Positions 8,022 through 15,499 of a stretch of DNA of 22,148 nucleotides are shown piece after piece. Every line of letters starts with the position of its first letter. The stretch's first letter is position 1. Under the pieces are notes generated by a model that was not told where the DNA came from, made no database searches, and saw only the letters and a list, made by a program, of their open reading frames with translations. Both the position numbers and the translations under genes were made by a program. The stretch is taken from assembly GCA_029262975.1 (NCBI GenBank), contig JAJCYJ010000936.1:1-22148 (forward strand). The letters are read 5' to 3'. Origin of the DNA: Saprospiraceae bacterium (GTDB taxonomy: Bacteria > Bacteroidota > Bacteroidia > Chitinophagales > Saprospiraceae).

Positions 8022-9227
8022 TTAATTGGTCTCGTTCTCAAAATACCCGATACTTCCCCCTACCCATTCTTTGTCTTTATTATACTTAACACCAACCATT
8101 TCGCCTTTGGTCAGTCTCGCCAGGTTACTGACAAGTCTTGTTGTATTTTCTTTTGTATTATGCAGGGTCATCATTCTAATCTCAAATTTGGAAGATTCAT
8201 CCGGAGTCCTTACAAATGGGTGATATGTTACTTTTTGCTGTAGGATATAGTTATCCTTATTTTTTATATTATCGAGCATCTGTTTATTGACATGCAACTG
8301 GACGCCTGCTCCGGCAAATGAATATAAAGGTTTCAGAACATAATTCTCGAGATCATCAGGATATTTTGTCAATTGATCAAGATAATGACATGTAGGGACA
8401 TATTTACTTTTAAAGAGTGGCATGGTGTACTTGCTGATTCTAAAAAACCAATTAGGGTGACCTACCCACTCGACATCAACTTCGTCTTTAAAATAAAATT
8501 CTCTTTTAATATCGTCTCGCTTGTTTAATTCATCAAATATGACCCGATTATATATTTTTAGAATTTTAATCTCTTTCCCATTATCATCTAAATAGAATAA
8601 TTCTTTCCCTCTTTTTTTCATTTTGCTAATACACAAAATCTTAATTCCTAGTACGAGCTGGGCACACCAGAAATCTATTTGAGTAGTCTGTTTTTCGGGT
8701 TCAACTTCTAATAACACTACCTGTTTGGGATCTGCATCACCCACGATTTCATGTCGCAACATTTCTATGTATTCTTCCCTTTTGAGTCCATTCAGGTGAA
8801 CAGAAAATCGATCGGGAATATCAAAATGTTTTTTATACATCTGGGAAAGAAAATCCTGGTAAAAGTACAGTGATGGGAACCCTTGCAATTCAATTAACTT
8901 TGGAGTCGGATCTCCATTTTCGTCAAGACAAATGCCAAAATCAAATTGCATAAATCTTGATTTATAATCCTCTTTCGGCACATGCAGAGAAGGATGATTG
9001 ATCGCTTTTTGACTTAGTTCTTTGAAGTTAGGCTGATTCACAACAGACACAATATCATCTACAGCTTCTACAAGTCGCTCTTTAAGTAATTGAGAAATAA
9101 AAATAGGCGTTTCTGCAATTCTAAATTCTGGACGATGATTGAATTGTTTTTCTATATCGTTTAGAAAATTTTGATATTTCTCTTTGGTGAAATGCTCATT
9201 AAATATCGTTCTGTATTTTTCAATCAT
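8022..9227 (-). CDS. ATP-grasp-like ligase of glutathionylspermidine-synthase (circularly permuted) type
   Basis: 401 residues, no signal peptide. Motif order is the reverse of a standard ATP-grasp: the metal-binding segment comes first (QFDFGICLDENG with Asp96, then PKLIELQGFPSL with Glu113), and the Lys/glycine-loop segment last (YVLKPLYSFAGAGVQLHV, Lys299; then FEIRMMTLHN about 348-357). This order is typical of the circularly permuted ATP-grasps related to the synthetase half of glutathionylspermidine synthase. The usual Asn after the Glu is Gln115. No amidase domain is fused. The start codon lies one base after the GATase stop, so translation is probably coupled. It is the last gene of the - arm. 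Likely role: amide bond formation between a peptide carboxylate and an amine; substrates unknown. Family assignment is from motif pattern only. Confidence 0.7.
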   Translation of the reverse strand: MIEKYRTIFNEHFTKEKYQNFLNDIEKQFNHRPEFRIAETPIFISQLLKERLVEAVDDIVSVVNQPNFKELSQKAINHPSLHVPKEDYKSRFMQFDFGICLDENGDPTPKLIELQGFPSLYFYQDFLSQMYKKHFDIPDRFSVHLNGLKREEYIEMLRHEIVGDADPKQVVLLEVEPEKQTTQIDFWCAQLVLGIKILCISKMKKRGKELFYLDDNGKEIKILKIYNRVIFDELNKRDDIKREFYFKDEVDVEWVGHPNWFFRISKYTMPLFKSKYVPTCHYLDQLTKYPDDLENYVLKPLYSFAGAGVQLHVNKQMLDNIKNKDNYILQQKVTYHPFVRTPDESSKFEIRMMTLHNTKENTTRLVSNLARLTKGEMVGVKYNKDKEWVGGSIGYFENETN

Positions 9228-9228
9228 C

Positions 9229-10062
9229 TTAAGATACTACTAAAGAGGGTTTCCTGATATGACGTAAGGCATCTGCTATAAATCGAGGCAAAACAGTACG
9301 ATGAGTTAATTCAATTTTATCAGGATCTGATAAATGATTCATCATCTCCTCATATTTTTCTTCATTAAAATTGCGGATGACTTTCTCTCTGTTTTCAATC
9401 TTAGAAAAATGAGCTGTCATACCTATCGGGTCCGCTTCTGGATGAAACTGAGTGCCAACAAATTCATCAGAAAATCGTACCGCCATGATGGCTCTTTCAT
9501 ATTCTACATGCGTTCTCATTTTTTCTATACTCAAAATTTTAGATCCGTGCTCTTCAAAAACTTTTAGCCTTGGTTGTATTAATTGCCAGTCTCGGGAATC
9601 AACCGCGTAGTATGGATTATCTAATCCCATAAGCACTGTATCCGTCTTTCCAGCCTTCGTCTTGTGCACCGGAAATATTCCAAAAGAAGTACTTATTCTT
9701 CTTGTGATTTTTCCAAGCTCAAAGTGTGCACACGCTATCTGAAATGAATAACAAATAAAAAAGAAGTACTTTTTATCGTACCCTTCACGTCTGTTAATCT
9801 CCCAGGCACTATCTACAAGGTCGAAATACTTATCTTTCCATTCTCCTTCTTCTAAAGGACTTCCCGGGCCCCCTGAAGATATGTAGATATCAAATGACAA
9901 ATCCGGAATTTCATTCTTGCCGCGTGCATCAAATATCTCCCATTCCAGATCATCTTCAAAAGTACTGACAATGTCCCTGATACATCTCAGCCCCTGGTTC
10001 GGGACATTATTATTCATATCAATGATCGCCAACCTAATTTTATCTGTACCCATACTGCTCAT
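9229..10062 (-). CDS. Class I glutamine amidotransferase-like protein
   Basis: 277 residues, stand-alone GATase fold. Visible landmarks: LAIIDMNNNVPNQG (N-terminal strand), YISSGGPGSPLE (about 60-71), the nucleophile segment FFFICYSFQIA (Cys104) and GTQFHPEADP (His207, Glu209), giving an intact Cys-His-Glu triad. The two glycines that normally flank the cysteine (GxCxG) are Phe102 and Ser106 here. About 60 C-terminal residues beyond the triad are extra. Known activities in this fold include ammonia release from glutamine and hydrolysis of gamma-glutamyl amides (PuuD/Dug3-like). The gene abuts the GCS2 gene with no spacer (TAAATG) and is followed by the next ATP-grasp after one base. Context suggests it either feeds ammonia to a ligase or cleaves a gamma-glutamyl bond in the pathway. 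Confidence 0.88.
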   Translation of the reverse strand: MSSMGTDKIRLAIIDMNNNVPNQGLRCIRDIVSTFEDDLEWEIFDARGKNEIPDLSFDIYISSGGPGSPLEEGEWKDKYFDLVDSAWEINRREGYDKKYFFFICYSFQIACAHFELGKITRRISTSFGIFPVHKTKAGKTDTVLMGLDNPYYAVDSRDWQLIQPRLKVFEEHGSKILSIEKMRTHVEYERAIMAVRFSDEFVGTQFHPEADPIGMTAHFSKIENREKVIRNFNEEKYEEMMNHLSDPDKIELTHRTVLPRFIADALRHIRKPSLVVS

Positions 10063-11160
10063 TTAATCTGTACCAATACGTGTCTGTTCTATGATATAGT
10101 CGACTACCTTCGTTAAATCTTTCGTCTCCTCATAGACTGCTAGTTGCCTATCCGCTCCGGTGCCTTTTTTTAGCATTTCTCGGATCTTATTCATTTCATT
10201 TCTGGTACCAAGTTCGTCTACGACTTCATCTACGAAATCGAGCATTTCCTCAATTAAAACACAGGTATCAACCTCTTCTTCTTTGCCAAAATCTATCATT
10301 TTACCCTCGAGTCCATATCTTCCGGCTCTCCACTTATTCTCATTGATTAGCGCCCGATGATAATTAATAAAATTTAAGTTTTGAGTCCTGAGTTTGTGTA
10401 ATTTAGCTACAAGCGCCTGAATCAAGGCAGAAATACAAATCGTCTCTTCAATGGTCATCGGAATATCACAAATGCGTATTTCGACTGTCGGAAAAAAAGG
10501 ATGGGCCCTTATATCCCACCAAATCTTTTTTGGATTATCAATACACCTCGTCTTGACGAGCAGATTGACATAATTTTCATACTGATCAACCGATTGAAAC
10601 ATATCAGGTATCCCTGTTCGGGGAAATTTATCAAATACCTTCGATCTGAAGGATTTGAAACCTGTGTTTCTACCTTCCCAAAAAGGTGAATTAGTCGACA
10701 AAGCATATAGATGCGGCAAAAAATATCGCATAGAATTTACAATATGTAATGCCATTGCTTTGTCTTTAATACCGACATGTACATGCAAACCAAAGATCAG
10801 GTTAGAACGCGCTGTATCTTGCAATTCCTTTACAATCTCTTCGTATCGAGGATTGGGCGTGATCAGCTGTTTTTCCCACTCTGAAAATGGATGAGTCCCA
10901 GCTGCTCCTATATGAAACCCTAAATCTCCGGCTATCTGGCAAATCGTCTTTCTTAAGTCAGTTAGCTGTGCTCTGGCATCAACAATATCGGTGCATATGC
11001 GTGTCCCAACTTCTACGACAGCTTGATGCATCTCTGCCTTTACTTGATCATCGAGATGCTTGGCCGCCACCTCAACAATCTTTTGTTCATGCGAAATCAA
11101 TTCGCGCGTTTCAGGGTCTATGACCTGGTATTCCTCTTCTATTCCTAAGGTAAACTGCAT
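10063..11160 (-). CDS. Carboxylate-amine ligase, YbdK/GCS2 family
   Basis: 365 residues, the normal length for YbdK-type proteins. Hallmarks of the GCS2 glutamine-synthetase-like fold are all present: GIEEEYQ (6-12), AVVEVGT (Glu50), GLHVHVG (124-130), STNSPFWEGRNTGFKSFR (155-172), WWDIRAHP (214-221) and TVEIRICD (225-232). Characterised relatives are weak gamma-glutamylcysteine synthetases or use other amines (EgtA-like), so it probably activates the side-chain carboxylate of glutamate or a similar acid and joins it to an amine. Start ATG at 11160 gives the canonical N-terminus. It sits in the middle of the - arm: 84 bases after the RimK-like ATP-grasp and directly joined to the GATase. It is probably one of the committed ligases of the pathway; the amine partner is unknown. 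Confidence 0.95.
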   Translation of the reverse strand: MQFTLGIEEEYQVIDPETRELISHEQKIVEVAAKHLDDQVKAEMHQAVVEVGTRICTDIVDARAQLTDLRKTICQIAGDLGFHIGAAGTHPFSEWEKQLITPNPRYEEIVKELQDTARSNLIFGLHVHVGIKDKAMALHIVNSMRYFLPHLYALSTNSPFWEGRNTGFKSFRSKVFDKFPRTGIPDMFQSVDQYENYVNLLVKTRCIDNPKKIWWDIRAHPFFPTVEIRICDIPMTIEETICISALIQALVAKLHKLRTQNLNFINYHRALINENKWRAGRYGLEGKMIDFGKEEEVDTCVLIEEMLDFVDEVVDELGTRNEMNKIREMLKKGTGADRQLAVYEETKDLTKVVDYIIEQTRIGTD

Positions 11161-11244
11161 TGATACTTATTTGCGAAACATTAGTATTTACTGATTATTG
11201 AAATATTAATTGTCAACGATCAGTCTTGCAATATCGCGTTAATA

Positions 11245-12240
11245 TCACGTTTTTGGTGAAGCTTTTTTCTTTGGGGCAACTTTTTTTGCTGACACATTTG
11301 CTTCTACCTGATCTTTAATAAATGATCCCCATGTAAGATTCATTTGTCCAGGCTTATTTGCTTTGGCCCGTTCGATGGCCATATTGGCTGCATTTTCGAC
11401 AATCCAGTCAAAATTATCCTGACCAACAGAGTTTATATCGGCATCTGGTGCTGGGTTACAAAAATCAATCGCATAAGGAATCCCATCCCGGATGGCAAAT
11501 TCAACAGTATTGAAATCATAACCAAGAGCCTGGTTTAATTTTATACAATAATCTTCAACCAGTGCTAGCAATTTTTTGGCTACAGGAGCCCCATCTCGGA
11601 CATACCTCAGGTGATGCGGATTGCGTGGTTCGTATTGCATGATATGGACATTGGTGCCACCGAGCACATAACAACGAAAATATTCAGTAAATAAAATTTC
11701 CTCCTGGAGCATCATTACCAGTTGTTCGGTCTCAGAATGTTTGGCAAAGAGATCGTCAGCGTCAGTAACTCGATATACACTCTTCCACCCACCTCCTGAA
11801 TGAGGTTTCATGTAAGCAGGAAATCCAATGTATTCTGTAATCTTATCCCAACCATATGGAAATTTCAAATTTCTGAATGAATTTTCATCCGTATCGTCAG
11901 GTCTGTGATAAGAAGGAAGGATTACAGTCTTTGGTACTGGAACACCTACTTTTTCAGAAATGGCATTGTTGACAAATTTTTCATCTGCACTCCACCAAAA
12001 TGGATTGTTGATTACTGCTGTACCACATATGGCTGCATTTTTCAGATATGATCTGTAGAATGGGACATCCTGAGATATACGGTCTATTATAACTGCATAT
12101 TCAGTCGGTGATGCTTGCTGTACCATATCTATACTGACGGCTTCAGCTTGTATCCCGCTGATCTTTTTTTCATTTACCCGTTCAATAAATGCCTGAGGAA
12201 ATGTATCTTCTTTTCCAAATAGGATTCCGATTTTTTTCAT
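11245..12240 (-). CDS. ATP-grasp ligase, RimK/D-Ala-D-Ala-ligase-like, with Lys-rich tail
   Basis: 331 residues, cytoplasmic. N-terminal Rossmann-like segment (MKKIGILFGKEDTFP), central ATP-binding segment FPAYMKPHSGGGWKSVYRV (Lys145, glycine loop 149-151) and C-terminal metal site FNTVEFAI (Glu247) with YAIDFCNPAPDADI (Asp259, Asn262). This matches the ATP-grasp fold of RimK-like and related peptide ligases, although the second acidic metal ligand is Asp and not Glu. The last ~15 residues (SAKKVAPKKKASPKT) are rich in Lys, Ala and Pro and look disordered; this lies outside the fold. It follows the esterase after 21 bases and precedes the GCS2 gene by 84 bases. Probable role: ATP-dependent peptide or amide bond formation in the same pathway. 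Substrates unknown. Confidence 0.85.
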   Translation of the reverse strand: MKKIGILFGKEDTFPQAFIERVNEKKISGIQAEAVSIDMVQQASPTEYAVIIDRISQDVPFYRSYLKNAAICGTAVINNPFWWSADEKFVNNAISEKVGVPVPKTVILPSYHRPDDTDENSFRNLKFPYGWDKITEYIGFPAYMKPHSGGGWKSVYRVTDADDLFAKHSETEQLVMMLQEEILFTEYFRCYVLGGTNVHIMQYEPRNPHHLRYVRDGAPVAKKLLALVEDYCIKLNQALGYDFNTVEFAIRDGIPYAIDFCNPAPDADINSVGQDNFDWIVENAANMAIERAKANKPGQMNLTWGSFIKDQVEANVSAKKVAPKKKASPKT

Positions 12241-12261
12241 GCGTTGCTAGTGTTTTTGTCT

Positions 12262-12966
12262 TTATAATGTAGATAAATAATGAGGAAACATATCTCTCCA
12301 AATGGGCCAATCGTGTTTTGCCCATTTCTTAAAATCAAACCAATATGGAATATTCTTTGCATTTAATATTTCAGCTAATTTCTGATTAGCTTCCAGGCAG
12401 ATATCCCATTCCCCTACTCCTAATGCAATTTTCAAATTCCATAGCTCCGGATCATTATTACCCGGTAAATACTCGACAGGGTTATTAAAATAAACATTCT
12501 CATCATGATACCCATCCAGAAATGAACTGATATCGAATGAACCACTCATACTGAATAAATGACTTACCCGGTCCGGATGCTTAAATGCAAAATTAGCTGC
12601 CAGATATCCACCAAAACTCGGTCCTGCCACTGCCACCTTGGAGATCTGCTTTTTATGACATATAGAATTGACAAGTTCTTCAAGTATAAATTGATCATAC
12701 CAAATGTGATTTTTAACCTTATCTCTTGGATGGATAGATTTATTATACCAGCTATGCTCATTTATACTGTCCGGGCAATAGATTTGTACCAATCCTTGTT
12801 CGAGAAACCAGCGGGCAGATTCTACCAGTTTAAAATCCCGACATTCATAGTACTTTCCCATGGTCGTGGGAAATAAAATTACTGGATATCCGGCATGCCC
12901 AAAGACTAGCATTTCGATGTCTTTACTTAATATAGGCGAGTACCATTTGTGATATTCTTCTTTCAC
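12262..12966 (-). CDS. Alpha/beta-hydrolase, putative esterase family, head of - arm
   Basis: 234 residues starting at GTG 12966; an in-frame TAA lies two codons upstream of it. No signal peptide. Hydrolase features: GYPVILFPTTMGKYYE (oxyanion-side strand), QIYCPDSIN, nucleophile elbow AGPSFGGYLAAN (Ser117 in GxSxG), HLFSMSGSFD, and candidate acid and base in GEWDICLEAN (Asp188) and WAKHDWPIW (His219). This pattern is common in small Bacteroidota proteins annotated as putative esterases (PF00756). It is only distantly similar to the esterase at 4499-5266, so it is not a recent duplicate. It is first in the - arm, 21 bases before the RimK-like ligase. Likely role: hydrolysis or transfer on an ester, thioester or peptide intermediate. 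The substrate is unknown. Confidence 0.85.
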   Translation of the reverse strand: MKEEYHKWYSPILSKDIEMLVFGHAGYPVILFPTTMGKYYECRDFKLVESARWFLEQGLVQIYCPDSINEHSWYNKSIHPRDKVKNHIWYDQFILEELVNSICHKKQISKVAVAGPSFGGYLAANFAFKHPDRVSHLFSMSGSFDISSFLDGYHDENVYFNNPVEYLPGNNDPELWNLKIALGVGEWDICLEANQKLAEILNAKNIPYWFDFKKWAKHDWPIWRDMFPHYLSTL

Positions 12967-13004
12967 TTTTTAGTCAGTTTAGGAGCGTATTTCGAAAAAT
13001 CGTG

Positions 13005-13012
13005 CAAAAGTA
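13005..13012 (-). promoter_or_regulatory. Putative -7 box for the - amidoligase arm
   Basis: On the minus strand this reads TACTTTTG, matching TAnnTTTG, 38 bases upstream of the GTG start at 12966. No convincing -33 TTG is seen at the expected spacing. It is the best promoter candidate for the five-gene - arm, within the 203-base gap (12967-13169) that otherwise shows no gene. Confidence 0.4.
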
Positions 13013-13169
13013 CACTATTCCTAAATGTAAGAATAAAAAAATACCAACAAGGCTTACCTTAGTCTCTCAGGAACAACTACATCTATTCTTAATGATGGAA
13101 CTTCAATAGATAGAAAAATGATGCTATTAATACTGTCGCACACAATTCAAGGTGATCATTAGTCCGTGA

Positions 13170-14054
13170 TTACTGCCACTCAATCCTGGCCTTGCTCAAA
13201 TCTGATTTAAATTTTGGATTATCCCACATTAATTCAAGCATCTTATGAGCGAGCACCCGGGCAGCCTCTTCATCACTTGGATAGTGAATGCCCATTATCT
13301 CTCTTGACTCGCCTATCTCGTAAGCCAGGGCAAGAAATTTCGCCCTCTTTTTAGGTACTAATTCGCTCCAGATAAATGCCTGGATATATGCCCATAAAGT
13401 ATGCCCACTTGCAAATGAGGGAGACGAGATTCGGGCAAGCGGTTCTAACCTTGGTTCAATGTGATAGGGCCTCGCTCTCAATAAATGATATTTAATAGTA
13501 AACTCCATGATGCGCATATCCTTAGTCACACCTTCTAAAAGAACAGCTGTCGCACGATAGTTAGTATAGCTACATTCCTCGCCTAATACGGTTCGGCCTT
13601 CATAAAAGAGATGTTTCATATTCTCTTCATATCGTTCATGATTTTTCATGATACTTATGTGCGGCCAATAGCCAATCCGTGCTAAAAAATCAGAGGATCG
13701 TGAATTTTGATCTGGCGTTCTTTTATCTTGCCATTCCAACAAGAATTCTAATTCGGCCTGCGTTTGATCCGAACTGTTTGCAGGAAATTGTAAAAAACTT
13801 TTTAATGCAACGACTTCGGATGGTGTAAGATATTCAGGAGTAGCCATAACATGCAATAAACTACCGCTGGTATATGAAGAAGGTGGAAAGATTATATCAT
13901 CGAGATGGGCCCGAATTGGATTAACATCAGCACTTAACAATTTCAATTCCTTGTAGTGATTCTGCGCTGGTTCTAAGGGATGAAGATGCTGCCCAGCAAT
14001 TGTCGAGACTGAAATTATAATCAGCAATTGCCAAATAAAAAAGTATCTAATCAT
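13170..14054 (-). CDS. PAP2-family (class A acid phosphatase-like) phosphatase
   Basis: 294 residues with an N-terminal signal peptide (MIRYFFIWQLLIIISVSTIAG), so exported, probably periplasmic. The three PAP2 motifs are present: KYHLLRARP (Lys188, Arg195-Pro196), SFASGHT (Ser216-Gly217-His218) and SREIMGIHYPSD (Ser250-Arg251, His257, Asp261). These build the vanadium-haloperoxidase-like active site used by class A nonspecific acid phosphatases and PAP2 lipid phosphatases. The visible protein has only the signal peptide as a hydrophobic segment, which favours a soluble class A enzyme over a membrane lipid phosphatase. It has its own candidate promoter and is probably unrelated to the amidoligase arm downstream. 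Confidence 0.9.
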   Translation of the reverse strand: MIRYFFIWQLLIIISVSTIAGQHLHPLEPAQNHYKELKLLSADVNPIRAHLDDIIFPPSSYTSGSLLHVMATPEYLTPSEVVALKSFLQFPANSSDQTQAELEFLLEWQDKRTPDQNSRSSDFLARIGYWPHISIMKNHERYEENMKHLFYEGRTVLGEECSYTNYRATAVLLEGVTKDMRIMEFTIKYHLLRARPYHIEPRLEPLARISSPSFASGHTLWAYIQAFIWSELVPKKRAKFLALAYEIGESREIMGIHYPSDEEAARVLAHKMLELMWDNPKFKSDLSKARIEWQ

Positions 14055-14076
14055 GATAACTTTGTTTTTTAATATT

Positions 14077-14103
14077 CAAATTATAATTTACGATCAATGT
14101 CAA
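14077..14103 (-). promoter_or_regulatory. Putative promoter of PAP2 phosphatase gene
   Basis: On the minus strand a TTG (within TTGACA, 14098-14103) is followed after 17 bases by TAATTTG (14077-14083), a TAnnTTTG box short by one base. The box ends 22 bases before the ATG at 14054. Spacing fits the Bacteroidota -33/-7 arrangement; the imperfect -7 box limits confidence. Confidence 0.4.
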
Positions 14104-14191
14104 GTCTTATTTAATAAATGGAATTATTGTACAACTATTAACAAGATTACAGCATAAACAATTATAATTCCGCACAGAATGCATTAAAGAA

Positions 14192-14683
14192 TCATGTGAC
14201 TGGCTGAATTAAATATTTGTCTTTTGTAAGCCACAGTTCTTCTATTCGATACATGTGGAAATAATCATGCATAACTACATGTCTCAGCAGAATATAGGCG
14301 CCATAATCATCGTATTCTTCATGAATTGCCTGCCTGTCCCATATTAGTTGATTAAAACTTTTGACTAGGTCGACTGTCAGACCACGTACTCTTTTAAATC
14401 TTTGCATTTGGACATTCAAGTCAAGATCTAAAAGTTGATCAGTTTTTATATTACTTTCCGGTAGATAAGCGTCAAAAACTGGGGCTGGATTATTCTTAAA
14501 CTCCTGGAATCTATTATGAATCATTCCTTCAGCTTCGGCAAGATGACAGATATGCTCATGAATAGTCCATTTATTTTTAATTCTCCTTTGTTTAAGTTGT
14601 TGATTAGGTATGCTTGCAGCCAAATTGTACAATATCACAGGTGCATTTACCAAACTATCAATGAGGAGAGATATGTCATTCAT
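14192..14683 (-). CDS. DinB-family (DinB_2-like) four-helix metal-binding protein
   Basis: 163 residues, no signal peptide. KWTIHEHICHLAEAE (His47) and VVMHDYFHMYRIEELW (His139, His143) supply the three histidines of the DinB/YfiT metal site, at the usual positions in helices 2 and 4. The length fits the family. Known members include mycothiol- and bacillithiol-dependent transferases and many proteins of unknown role. No thiol pathway partner is adjacent, although the GCS2-containing cluster lies about 1.2 kb away. It lies 137 bases upstream of the PAP2 gene. The actual reaction cannot be named. Confidence 0.85.
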   Translation of the reverse strand: MNDISLLIDSLVNAPVILYNLAASIPNQQLKQRRIKNKWTIHEHICHLAEAEGMIHNRFQEFKNNPAPVFDAYLPESNIKTDQLLDLDLNVQMQRFKRVRGLTVDLVKSFNQLIWDRQAIHEEYDDYGAYILLRHVVMHDYFHMYRIEELWLTKDKYLIQPVT

Positions 14684-15046
14684 GTTGTCACATCGTTTAT
14701 TAGCGATATACGAATATATGCTATTTATATGATCAGATCCAAATTAAGATTCGATTTTCGAATGCACCCGTGCCCAAATGATATTTACAACGAATCTACA
14801 GTTGACTCAACATATTCGTCTGGAATTACAAGAAAGGGTGAAATGAATCGAATTTTAAAGTTTGCGTGATTATTACAAAATCCTCCCACAGACAGCCAAG
14901 TATGGCCCACTTAAAGACTTCAATTAAGCATGATTCCATTTTGTGCACGGATTACCACGCCAGGTATCTTTATAATCAGAGGTTAAGAATCAAATATCAA
15001 AAACGCCCTATGCAATTGTGATATGAAGGCTTAGATTATCTAAAAC
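14684..15046. other. Intergenic gap with no gene seen
   Basis: 363 bases between the ArsR-family gene and the DinB-family gene, both on the minus strand. An open + strand frame runs through part of it, but it overlaps the DinB gene antisense and shows no recognisable protein, so it is not called. No clear terminator or promoter was found; TATATTCG on the minus strand just upstream of the DinB gene is one base off a -7 box. Confidence 0.5.
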
Positions 15047-15367
15047 TCAATCGAAATACGAATTGAACTTCCTTAGTAATTTCTTATTGAGATAGTATAG
15101 CGTAAACTTATCCTGGCTTTTAGTTATAAAAAGCCCACAGTCTTTCAATATTTTAACATGCTGTGAAACCGTAGATTGAGCGTAATCAAACATCTCAACT
15201 AAATCTTTATTACATGTGACATTATCAACACCCTGACCTTGATTTTTTGTATTCAGGTATCTGACCAGGGCGACACGCAAGGGGTGTGCCAGTGCATTGG
15301 CAATGGACGCAATCTCATGATCATCATCACTTATATATTTACTTGATGTCGATACCCGAATCCTCAT
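15047..15367 (-). CDS. ArsR-family winged-helix transcriptional regulator
   Basis: 106 residues. ALAHPLRVALVRYL (about 25-38) and YAQSTVSQHVKILKDCGL (about 62-79, recognition helix) are typical of ArsR/SmtB winged-helix repressors, followed by a beta-wing (FITKSQDKFTLYYLN). The classic ELCVCD metal site is absent; only Cys52 and Cys77 occur, so the signal is unknown. Start ATG at 15367 follows a TAnnTTTG box by 17 bases. The downstream DinB gene is 363 bases away, so co-transcription is uncertain. Possible targets are its own promoter, the neighbouring decayed gene, or distant genes. Confidence 0.9.
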   Translation of the reverse strand: MRIRVSTSSKYISDDDHEIASIANALAHPLRVALVRYLNTKNQGQGVDNVTCNKDLVEMFDYAQSTVSQHVKILKDCGLFITKSQDKFTLYYLNKKLLRKFNSYFD

Positions 15368-15384
15368 AATTAAATCGTTTATCG

Positions 15385-15392
15385 CAAATATA
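15385..15392 (-). promoter_or_regulatory. Putative -7 box of ArsR-family gene
   Basis: TATATTTG on the minus strand matches TAnnTTTG exactly and lies 17 bases before the ATG at 15367, giving a short leader of roughly ten bases. No -33 element is evident at the usual distance. Confidence 0.45.
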
Positions 15393-15441
15393 CAATACTC
15401 ACAAATGGTATATCGTGGTTAGATACAAGCACATCCCGAAT

Positions 15442-15475
15442 AAAAAAACCATGCCTCGAAAAACTAAAGGCACGG
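15442..15475 (-). terminator. Rho-independent terminator (minus strand) after the DUF2383 pseudogene
   Basis: On the minus strand CCGTGCCT (15475-15468) pairs with AGGCATGG (15456-15449), eight positions with one C-A mismatch, with an 11-base loop and then seven T residues (15448-15442). This is a canonical intrinsic terminator. It lies 25 bases past the stop codon of the broken DUF2383 gene and just upstream of the ArsR gene, isolating it. Confidence 0.75.
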
Positions 15476-15499
15476 CTACATATTAGGACACCTTGCGAT

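Noticed and set aside
10063..11160. True glutathione synthesis (GshA) for the GCS2 gene
   Set aside because: Motifs match the YbdK-type branch, and no canonical GshB is adjacent; a dedicated glutathione operon is not supported.
7899..13169. Short precursor-peptide gene for a RiPP (gaps 7899-8021, 11161-11244, 12967-13169)
   Set aside because: No small open frame with a start, leader-like sequence and repeat core was seen in these gaps, so a ribosomal peptide substrate is not claimed.
14516..14869. 117-codon + strand open frame over the DinB gene start
   Set aside because: Most of it is antisense to the well-supported DinB-family gene; no recognisable domain.
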